Shown here: positions 24,992 to 32,133 of the stretch, piece after piece
Layout: each line of letters starts with the position of its first letter
Numbering within the stretch: position 1 is the stretch's first letter
Assembly (NCBI GenBank): GCA_031271815.1
Contig: JAISVA010000021.1
Location: forward strand, 1-60,979
Source: Prevotellaceae bacterium
GTDB taxonomy: Bacteria; Bacteroidota; Bacteroidia; Bacteroidales; Paludibacteraceae
Direction: 5' to 3'
DNA length: 60,979 bases
Position numbers and translations under genes: made by a program
Notes under the pieces: model-generated
Told to the model about the DNA's origin: nothing
The model's input: the letters and a program-made list of their open reading frames with translations, nothing else
Databases searched by the model: none

Positions 24992-25681
24992 TCATTTAAT
25001 CAATTTTCCATCATTAAAATTTTTTACCGCTTCATTCATATCTTTTACCGGTAAACTTCTAAACATCCTGTAAACTAATTGACTTTTAGGAAACAATATC
25101 ACCCAGGCGGTTAAAAAGACAAGTGATGCATCCACCCGCAATGACTTGTTTTCGTAATACCACAACTCCAATTCGCCTTTGTATGGTTGGATAACCTCGT
25201 CATAAAAAGCAATAGGATCGTTTGCCTGGGAAGTATATGTTTCTTCGTCGCGAAATACTATGGAACCGATTCCGGTCAACCCCGGTCGCATTAACAGAAT
25301 TACTTCTTTTTCTTTTGGAGTAAAATACTTGAAATTTTTAGGGGTTTGCGGACGTGGACCTACAATACTCATATCCCCAACTAAAATATTAATCAACTGA
25401 GGAATTTCGTTGATTTTGGTCTTTCTCAGGAAATGACCCAACGGCAATACCCTCGGATCATTTTTTATTGTTATATCACCGGTACCAATAGCAGGACTAT
25501 TTTTAAGCATAGTCGCAAATTTCAATAAACCGAAATTCCTGCCGTTTTTTCCAATACGGGTTTGCGTATAAAAAATTTCACCTTCTCCCGTAAATCGCAA
25601 GATAAGCATAATTATTATACCAAAAGGGAAAAACACCAGTAAAGCGAAGAAAGATAAAATAATATCAAAAAAACGAGTCAT
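24992..25681 (-). CDS. initiating sugar phosphate transferase (WcaJ/PglC type)
   Basis: 229 residues: one N-terminal membrane hairpin (~5-27), then the bacterial sugar-transferase domain with FYTQTRIGKNGRNF, FATMLKNSPAIGTGD, FLRKTKINEIPQLINIL, DMSIVGPRPQTP and MRPGLTGIGSI. It transfers a sugar-1-phosphate from a UDP-sugar to undecaprenyl phosphate, the committed step for the repeat unit made by this locus. It is the short PglC-like form without the four-helix N-terminal part of WcaJ. The sequence has KFATM where K(f)RTM is usual, a mild deviation at a conserved position. It is the last gene of the minus-strand polysaccharide locus, 7 bp after the epimerase. Confidence 0.88.
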   Translation of the reverse strand: MTRFFDIILSFFALLVFFPFGIIIMLILRFTGEGEIFYTQTRIGKNGRNFGLLKFATMLKNSPAIGTGDITIKNDPRVLPLGHFLRKTKINEIPQLINILVGDMSIVGPRPQTPKNFKYFTPKEKEVILLMRPGLTGIGSIVFRDEETYTSQANDPIAFYDEVIQPYKGELELWYYENKSLRVDASLVFLTAWVILFPKSQLVYRMFRSLPVKDMNEAVKNFNDGKLIK

Positions 25682-25688
25682 GGCGATT

Positions 25689-26729
25689 CTATATTTTTTG
25701 TTGGTAATTCAGTGCTTCAGGCGGCTTGAACCCCCCCATTTCTATTGATAATCCGGCATCAAAAAAAGCGCGGTACCACGATACTGTTTTTTCAAGTCCA
25801 TCATTTAATGTGACGCTTGGATTATAACCTAATTCGTTTTTCGCTTTTGAAATATCCGGACAACGCCTTGAAACAGAACCCGGATAAGTCGGGGCGTTTT
25901 CATATATGCCGGTATATCCCATAATTGTTCCAATAGAGCGCGTCAATGTCTCAATGGTGATTTCATCGCTGTTACCGATATGGTACACCTGTTGGTCGGA
26001 AATATCGCTTTCCAGCGCTAATACTGTTCCTTCCGCACCGTCGGTACAGAAACAAAAAGCCCGTGTCTGATCCGCTCCATAAATTTTTACAGGATTCTCA
26101 CCATTATAGATGCGTTCAATTATGTGTGGAATTGCGTGTTTAAATCCCATGCGCGGACCATAAATATTCTGGTAACGTACGACTGTAGTATGGATGCCCA
26201 ATTTTTGACCGTAAGCAAAAAAAGCAGCTTCTCCAAGTATTTTGGTGATTGCGTAAGTAAACCGGGGGTGCCTTGTATCTGCAATACAGAGAGGGACCTT
26301 TTCATCTGTCGGGACCGGATAATCGAACAGATCGGTGGTTGCCGCATAATTTTCACTGGAAGATGCAAATAAAACGCGGGAAGGACGGGCTATTCGAAGC
26401 CACTCGGTCGTATAATGAATAATTGCCGTATTTATCCTGATAACTTCTTCAGGCTCTTCAATACACCGGTTTACCCCCACAACAGAGGCGAGGACATAAA
26501 CATCATCATAATGCGTATCAAGAAGCAGCTTAAAAGACTCCTGTTTACTGAAGTCGGCGGCAATTAAACGAATATTGTGCCGCAAACAAAGAGACTGTAT
26601 CTCACTGTCATTAGCGCCACTGGAAAAATCATCAGCAATAGTCAATTCACACTTCCGGTTTTCGGAAAGAAACTGAGCGATGTTATAACCGATAAATCCG
26701 GCTCCTCCAAGAATTAATACTCTTTTCAT
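25689..26729 (-). CDS. NAD-dependent epimerase/dehydratase
   Basis: 346 residues of the extended SDR family. The NAD-binding motif is LILGGAGFIGYNIAQFL, and the catalytic Tyr-Lys pair is in RFTYAITKILGEAAFFA (YxxxK). RYQNIYGPRMGFKHAIPHII is typical of sugar-nucleotide epimerases and 4,6-dehydratases. It modifies an NDP-sugar for the locus; the product cannot be read from the sequence. It overlaps the end of the dehydrogenase gene upstream by 4 bp, so the two are translated together. Confidence 0.85.
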   Translation of the reverse strand: MKRVLILGGAGFIGYNIAQFLSENRKCELTIADDFSSGANDSEIQSLCLRHNIRLIAADFSKQESFKLLLDTHYDDVYVLASVVGVNRCIEEPEEVIRINTAIIHYTTEWLRIARPSRVLFASSSENYAATTDLFDYPVPTDEKVPLCIADTRHPRFTYAITKILGEAAFFAYGQKLGIHTTVVRYQNIYGPRMGFKHAIPHIIERIYNGENPVKIYGADQTRAFCFCTDGAEGTVLALESDISDQQVYHIGNSDEITIETLTRSIGTIMGYTGIYENAPTYPGSVSRRCPDISKAKNELGYNPSVTLNDGLEKTVSWYRAFFDAGLSIEMGGFKPPEALNYQQKI

Positions 26730-28153
26730 AAATCTCCTCTACCAAGTATGATTACTTTGTGTTTTTGTTGTAACTTATTAATTTGTTTTATTGACAAAAG
26801 CCCGATTGTATCGTAAATCCACATCGGTTTACATTCAAGAAGCGCGTCAATTGTTTCTTCTTTCCCATAGATACGGTGACCTGCGCTGATTACAGCAATG
26901 TCAGGCTGGTCGCGCAATGCTTCCGATAATTGTTGATGCGGTCTGATATCTAATTCGGACCATACCGGAACATACGGGTCGTGAGTTGATATTGCCGCTT
27001 TTGCATGAAGCAAACAGCGACAAAAAAATTCGACAGGAGAAAAACGCGTATCTCCTACATCACCGCGATATGAAACGCCGAGCAATAATATTTTTACGTC
27101 CTCAAGCGGTTTTGAATATCGTTTTTCGAGAAATTCATAAGCGTAGCGCGGCATCTGGTCGTTGATGGATACCGCCTTTTCGCTTTGTGCCAACCGTTCT
27201 TTTCCGCCGATCAAATTTGTTCTTGCCCAACTGGCAAGCAACGGATCCTTGGTTAAGCAATAACCGCCTACGCCTATACCCGGAAGCATCAGGTTTTTGT
27301 GTGTCGGACGGTGGCGAATCGCGTGTACAATCTCATATAAGTCGACTCCGGCTTCTTCTGCCATTCTCGACCATTCGACCGCAAAGGCTATATTCATTGC
27401 TCTGTAAGAATTTTCAAGCACTTTTGCCATTTCCGTGGCATTGGTATTCCCCAAGCGGGTTAACGGGTATTCGTCAACTCTGATTATCGTTTTCAGGAAT
27501 GCTTCAACTGCATCTGCACTCGCTTCATCAATACCGGAATAAACACGGTAATAGTTCTGAATAGAATCAACATAATCGGGTCCGGGCATCACTCGCTCGT
27601 ATGAATGCCCGATACGAATTTGATCAACAGGCAATCCACGTTCTTCCAGCGCTGCTTTTATGGTTGGAGCCACTATGTTTCGGCAGGTTCCGGGAGGAAC
27701 TGTTGTTTCGACAAGAACAAGCGCATCGGGCTTGCAATGGTTGCCGATGGTTTTCATTGCCGCAATAAAAGGGTTGAGATTAACCGAATAATCGGTTAAG
27801 GCATACGCATCGTCGCTGGTCTTCCGAACATCAAGATTTATATCGACAATAATTATATCCGCTGCAGTGTATGCAACAGGGTCAACCGTTGCAAAAAAAT
27901 TGCCGCGTTTACAGGCTGCATCAAAATATTCTTTTATTTTCGGATCATCTGCAACAATCGGGAATGTGCCGCTGTTTAGCAGATCTACCGTTTTACGTCC
28001 CGCGTCGGTGTCCTGATCAACGCCAATAACAGCATAATCGCCCTTTAAGGCGTTTGCAACCACCAAAGACATAACCGACCCGACAAACCCGAGACCCTGA
28101 ACAAGAACAACCTGCTTCCCCTTTTCTTTATCTAAAAAATATTCCAAGTTCAT
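26726..28153 (-). CDS. UDP-sugar 6-dehydrogenase (UDP-ManNAcA dehydrogenase type)
   Basis: 475 residues from ATG 28153; a longer version would need a TTG at 28183. The N-terminal Rossmann fold starts VVLVQGLGFVGSVMSLVVAN. Further marks are ETTVPPGTCRNIVAP, LGNTNATEMAKVLENSYRAM and the active-site Cys in GIGVGGYCLTKDPLL, followed by a C-terminal UDP-binding domain (LLLGVSYRGDVGDTRFSP). Enzymes of this group oxidise UDP-ManNAc, UDP-GlcNAc or UDP-GalNAc to uronic acids. With the WbpP-like epimerase in the same locus, a GalNAcA- or ManNAcA-type acidic sugar in the polymer is plausible. A -7 promoter box lies just upstream. Confidence 0.88.
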   Translation of the reverse strand: MNLEYFLDKEKGKQVVLVQGLGFVGSVMSLVVANALKGDYAVIGVDQDTDAGRKTVDLLNSGTFPIVADDPKIKEYFDAACKRGNFFATVDPVAYTAADIIIVDINLDVRKTSDDAYALTDYSVNLNPFIAAMKTIGNHCKPDALVLVETTVPPGTCRNIVAPTIKAALEERGLPVDQIRIGHSYERVMPGPDYVDSIQNYYRVYSGIDEASADAVEAFLKTIIRVDEYPLTRLGNTNATEMAKVLENSYRAMNIAFAVEWSRMAEEAGVDLYEIVHAIRHRPTHKNLMLPGIGVGGYCLTKDPLLASWARTNLIGGKERLAQSEKAVSINDQMPRYAYEFLEKRYSKPLEDVKILLLGVSYRGDVGDTRFSPVEFFCRCLLHAKAAISTHDPYVPVWSELDIRPHQQLSEALRDQPDIAVISAGHRIYGKEETIDALLECKPMWIYDTIGLLSIKQINKLQQKHKVIILGRGDL

Positions 28154-28160
28154 AATTATA

Positions 28161-28168
28161 CAAAGGTA
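28161..28168 (-). promoter_or_regulatory. internal -7 promoter element in the polysaccharide locus
   Basis: On the minus strand TACCTTTG (TAnnTTTG consensus) lies 7 bp upstream of the dehydrogenase ATG at 28153, which would leave almost no leader. No clear -33 element at the usual spacing, so it may be a chance match. Confidence 0.3.
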
Positions 28169-28179
28169 ATGAATTTGTT

Positions 28180-29319
28180 TCAAAATTGTAAGATAGAAGA
28201 TTTAAAAATAGCTGAAAACTGCCTGTTAATTTTTGCACTGTCATAAAAATCTTTTGCCAGTTGTACGGATGCCTGCCCCATTTCATTTTTTAACGCTTCA
28301 TTATTTATAAAATAGAGCATAGCTTCAGCCAGTTTATCTGCATTTTTTGCAGGCACCAAATAACCGTTAATGCCGTTTTTTACCGCATCCCGGCATCCCG
28401 GTACATCTGTGGTAATGATCGGACGGCCGATAGCTGCCGCTTCTATAAGAACCTTAGGGAAACCTTCCCTGTATGAAGGCAGTATAACTACGTCGGAAGA
28501 TCCATACACCGGTATCATATTTTTTTGATAACCTATCCATGACACGGAGCTATTTGCAATCAGTTTTCTGAGTTCTTCTTCCGAAACACCCGTAGGATGT
28601 GTTTGATCAATATCTCCCGCTAAAATAAATTCTGCATTTGAGGTTTGTTTCCCGACTTTCTTTGCTGCTTCAATGAATTCCAAGAGTCCTTTATCTTTTA
28701 ACATTCTTGCGGGGAACAAAAATCTCAACCGCGAATGGTTTTCAAAAGGAATGGGTTTATATTCATCCAAGTCAACTCCCATGCCTCTTATCATCGAAAT
28801 TCGTTCCGGTACTGTAATTTTGTTTGCAAGGAAGATATTTTTATCGTCATCATTTTGAAAAATAAAATGATGATTTTTTTTAGGAAGCAAATATTTCAGT
28901 CCGAAAATAAGCATCTTTTGCATCCGTGTTTTTCGGTCACCAGTAAAAAGGAAACCTAAACCGCTCACTGCGCTTACTAACGGTATATTCAGCAGGCGAG
29001 CCACTATTCCTCCCCATAAAATGGGTTTTAACGCAACAGCCATAATCAAATCCGGATTTACTTGTTTATACGCCTTGTACAGTTCAACGAACAATTTCAA
29101 GTCATTTAAGGATGTTTTGGAGCGTTCAAGAGAAATTGGTATAAATTCAAAACCAAGTGAAACAATTTCCTTTGCGTAACGCTCCTGTGTCAGAGGAGCC
29201 ATAACGCATACATCCCAGCCTTGTCCGAGTAAAAACAGCCCAAGGTTCTTCCGGTGAGAAAGGAAAAAACTGTCTATTGTTGTTATGATAATTATACGCG
29301 GACGTTTATTTAATTTCAT
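28180..29319 (-). CDS. glycosyltransferase family 4
   Basis: 379 residues with the GT-B two-domain fold. The N-terminal domain (RIIIITTIDSFFLSHRKNLG, VSAVSGLGFLFTG) resembles PglA/WbnH-type enzymes that add an N-acetylhexosamine to an undecaprenyl-linked sugar. The C-terminal nucleotide-binding domain has LRFLFPARMLKDKGLLEFIE, SDVVILPSYREGFPKVLIEA (EGFPK.l.E motif) and AIGRPIITTDVPGCRD. It acts on the cytoplasmic side of the inner membrane. Donor and linkage unknown. It precedes the dehydrogenase by 26 bp. Confidence 0.87.
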   Translation of the reverse strand: MKLNKRPRIIIITTIDSFFLSHRKNLGLFLLGQGWDVCVMAPLTQERYAKEIVSLGFEFIPISLERSKTSLNDLKLFVELYKAYKQVNPDLIMAVALKPILWGGIVARLLNIPLVSAVSGLGFLFTGDRKTRMQKMLIFGLKYLLPKKNHHFIFQNDDDKNIFLANKITVPERISMIRGMGVDLDEYKPIPFENHSRLRFLFPARMLKDKGLLEFIEAAKKVGKQTSNAEFILAGDIDQTHPTGVSEEELRKLIANSSVSWIGYQKNMIPVYGSSDVVILPSYREGFPKVLIEAAAIGRPIITTDVPGCRDAVKNGINGYLVPAKNADKLAEAMLYFINNEALKNEMGQASVQLAKDFYDSAKINRQFSAIFKSSILQF

Positions 29320-29410
29320 CTGTTTATATTTATTTTTAAATTGTTGCCAATTGGAACATCCAAATAAACACCGGCTTGTGTGTCAATATTTTGATGTGGG
29401 TGTTCCATTT

Positions 29411-31183
29411 TTACAGATACTTTTGAGTTTCATTTTTACAATGTTTGGCATACCATTTCTGGAATACAAATAGATTCCATAATAATGAACCATTGTCTGC
29501 GCCGCCTTTTAAATGTTGTTCTACCAGGTTGGATACCACGTCAGCATTTAAAATCCCTTGTTTTGTTATCCTGTTCTTATCAAGCAAATCCAGTAAATCA
29601 TTTTTTAAATCTTTTCTGAACCAATGGGAAATCGGCGCTCTGAATCCGCTTTTTCCATATGAGAATATTTTAGCGGGAAGCAAATCCTTAAAAGCCTCTC
29701 TAAGAATATATTTTTTCTCCTTGCCATTTATTTTATATCCGGAAGGGAGCGACAGGGCAAATTCTGCCATACCGGCATTAAAAAACGGGGAACGCGACTC
29801 CAATGCGTTCATCCTGCACATTCTTTCTACTTTCGGAAACATGTCGCCTTCCAGCACTGTGTTTATATCGCTAAACATTGTTCTGTTCAGAAGGTCGCTG
29901 CTGTTAAACCGGTTATAGGTTTTTTCGATAATTGATTTAATGTCGGCATAGTAGCCGGGCGTTACCAATTGGCGGCGAACCTGGTCGGAGCAGCCCATGC
30001 ACATATACTGATAGCCGGCGTCAAATCCGGAATAATTGGCATTGGCAATTACCTTTTTTATTTTCCGTATCAGCGAACCGGTTTTGGATGTGCGGGGGAT
30101 CAGGCAAATGCTCTTTTCAAACAAATAACGGACCGGTCCGGGTATTTGCAGGTATTTTTTCGAATAATATTCACCCAGGTATTTATCGTACCCGCCAAAC
30201 AGTTCGTCGGCACAATCGCCGGTAAGAACCACCTTTACTTTTTCGCTTGCCAGTTTAGCCGCATAGAAGGAAGGGATTGCCGACGAATCGCCGTAGGGTT
30301 CGTCAAAGAAATCAATAATATCGTCCAACACATCCAACACATCGGCATAATCCAGGTAATGCGTCGTATGGTTTGTCCGGAAGGTATCCGAGACCAATTT
30401 CGCCCGGTCGCTTTCATCGTATTCCTTTTCTTTGAACCCGATAGAAAAGGTCGGTACCGGCTTATCCGAATATTGAGCCATTAAGCCGGCTATGATGCTC
30501 GAATCAATTCCGCCGCTCAAAAAAGCGCCTGCCGGAACACGGCAATCCATACGGGTTTTAACCGACTCGGAAAGTTTTTGTCGCAACTGCTCTTTTGCCT
30601 GCTCAAAGGTTAAAGACGAAGGAGTAATGTGTTCTTCGAGCCGGTAATAGGATTTCAGCGCGACATTTCCGTTGTGTACTGTCAGATAATTTCCTGCGGG
30701 CAACTTAAACACACTGTCGTAAATGGTATAAGGCGCCGGAATGTATGACAGCGAAAGAAACAGATTCAACCCTTCTTTGGAAATCGTTTCAGGAAAATCG
30801 TGCTTAGAGAGCAATTTTAGCGTTGATGCTGCATGCAAGCCCGTTTCGTCCTGAAAATAATAGAGCGGTTTTATGCCGAATTTATCCCGCACGAAATAGG
30901 TGGTTTCGTTTGTTGCGTCGTGAATGGAAAATATAAATGCGCCGTCCAGCTTGTCAAGCAGTGTTTCAATACCCCATTGCTTGTAACCGTGCATTACTGC
31001 ATCGACAGCTGTTTGCGCGTGAAGTTCGCTCAGCTCTTCTTTCAATGCCTTCAAATTAAAAATATCTCCGTCAAAAACGACAGAGATTGTTTTGTCTTCA
31101 TTCAGAAAAGGCTGGCTGCTTTGAAGAGTTTCTAAAATTCCAATATCATTCATATTTTTCAGCGTAAATTTTCCCAGTACCAT
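29411..31183 (-). CDS. asparagine synthase-like amidotransferase lacking the glutaminase Cys
   Basis: 590 residues. The C-terminal synthetase (ATP-PPase) domain is complete: AFLSGGIDSSIIAGLMAQ (P-loop 223-228), TFSIGFKEKEYDES, KVVLTGDCADELFGGYDKY. The N-terminal Ntn-glutaminase domain is not. A normal AsnB begins MCGI with the catalytic Cys2 and carries HRGPD before GHQPM; here homology starts at SSQPFLNEDKTISVVFDGDI, so ~45 residues including Cys2 are gone and NGEIYN has become DGDIFN. The upstream gene ends inside its start (overlap 25 bp), leaving no place for the missing part. The alternative start M11 (31153) changes nothing. Expected to use ammonia or a partner to amidate a substrate, perhaps a uronic acid; that role is inference. 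Confidence 0.82.
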   Translation of the reverse strand: MVLGKFTLKNMNDIGILETLQSSQPFLNEDKTISVVFDGDIFNLKALKEELSELHAQTAVDAVMHGYKQWGIETLLDKLDGAFIFSIHDATNETTYFVRDKFGIKPLYYFQDETGLHAASTLKLLSKHDFPETISKEGLNLFLSLSYIPAPYTIYDSVFKLPAGNYLTVHNGNVALKSYYRLEEHITPSSLTFEQAKEQLRQKLSESVKTRMDCRVPAGAFLSGGIDSSIIAGLMAQYSDKPVPTFSIGFKEKEYDESDRAKLVSDTFRTNHTTHYLDYADVLDVLDDIIDFFDEPYGDSSAIPSFYAAKLASEKVKVVLTGDCADELFGGYDKYLGEYYSKKYLQIPGPVRYLFEKSICLIPRTSKTGSLIRKIKKVIANANYSGFDAGYQYMCMGCSDQVRRQLVTPGYYADIKSIIEKTYNRFNSSDLLNRTMFSDINTVLEGDMFPKVERMCRMNALESRSPFFNAGMAEFALSLPSGYKINGKEKKYILREAFKDLLPAKIFSYGKSGFRAPISHWFRKDLKNDLLDLLDKNRITKQGILNADVVSNLVEQHLKGGADNGSLLWNLFVFQKWYAKHCKNETQKYL

Positions 31184-32127
31184 TTTACTGCCTCTTTCAA
31201 TCCTTCTTTCATACTGAATTCGGGATTATATCCGAGCAGTTTTTTTGCCTTATCCACGGAGGCTAACGAGTGGGGGATATCGCCCAGTCGTTCCGGACCG
31301 TGAACTACGGCAACCTTGGAAATCTCAGGATCGTACTCCGACAGGTATTCTTTCAGGTATTGAACCAGCTGGTTTAACGTTGTCCGTTCGCCGTAAGCGG
31401 TATTATATACGGTATTCAGCGCATTTTTGTTTGTTGTCTCAATTGCCAGCAGGTTCATTTGAACCACATTGTCCACGTAAGTAAAATCGCGCGAATGCTC
31501 GCCGTCGCCATTAATAACGGGCGACCGGTGGTTCATAAACAGTTTCACGAACAGCGGAATTGCAGCTGCATAAGCGCCATTCGGATCTTGCCGGCGACCG
31601 AATACGTTGAAATAACGCAAGCCGATGCACTCCATTCCATATGTTTTGGCAAAAACACCGGCATAAAGTTCGTTCACATATTTTGTTACGGCGTAAGGAG
31701 AGAGCGGTTTCCCGATCACATCTTCTACTTTCGGAAGCGTTTTTGAATCGCCGTAGGTAGACGAAGAAGCGGCATAGATAAAGCGCTTAACCTTTGCGTC
31801 GCGAGCGGCGACCAGCATATTTAAAAATCCGTCAACATTCACGCTGTTAGTCGTAACAGGGTCATTGATCGAACGGGGAACGGATCCGAGCGCTGCTTCG
31901 TGCAGCACATATTCAATGCCTTCGACGGCTTTACGGCAATCTTCCAACCGGCGAATGTCGCCTTCTATCAGGTTGAAATTCGGATGATTTAAGAATGAAG
32001 CCAAATTCTCACGCTTCCCGGTTGAGAAGTTGTCTAAACAGACAACACTGTTGCCCCTTTTCAACAATGCTTCACATAAGTTAGAACCAATAAAACCGGC
32101 GCCGCCGGTAACTAATATATTATACAT
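31159..32127 (-). CDS. UDP-GlcNAc/GalNAc 4-epimerase, WbpP/TviC type
   Basis: 322 residues, extended SDR fold. NAD motif NILVTGGAGFIGSNLCEAL; catalytic SSSTYGDS and SPYAVTKYVNELYA (YxxxK); substrate segment RYFNVFGRRQDPNGAYAAAI; C-terminal ERLGDIPHSLASVDKAKKLL. These are hallmarks of the WbpP group, which interconverts UDP-GlcNAc and UDP-GalNAc (or their uronic acids) rather than UDP-Glc/Gal. Together with the 6-dehydrogenase it could supply an aminouronic acid. It overlaps the start of the amidotransferase-like gene and follows the 981-residue exported protein by 6 bp. Confidence 0.9.
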   Translation of the reverse strand: MYNILVTGGAGFIGSNLCEALLKRGNSVVCLDNFSTGKRENLASFLNHPNFNLIEGDIRRLEDCRKAVEGIEYVLHEAALGSVPRSINDPVTTNSVNVDGFLNMLVAARDAKVKRFIYAASSSTYGDSKTLPKVEDVIGKPLSPYAVTKYVNELYAGVFAKTYGMECIGLRYFNVFGRRQDPNGAYAAAIPLFVKLFMNHRSPVINGDGEHSRDFTYVDNVVQMNLLAIETTNKNALNTVYNTAYGERTTLNQLVQYLKEYLSEYDPEISKVAVVHGPERLGDIPHSLASVDKAKKLLGYNPEFSMKEGLKEAVKWYWENLR

Positions 32128-32133
32128 TTACGG

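Noticed and set aside
28154-28183. Upstream TTG starts for the dehydrogenase (28183), and similarly for 40914, 43595, 52455, 10227 and 4843
   Set aside because: Each has an ATG shortly downstream that agrees with family alignments, a signal peptide or the promoter position; the TTG extensions add no homologous sequence.
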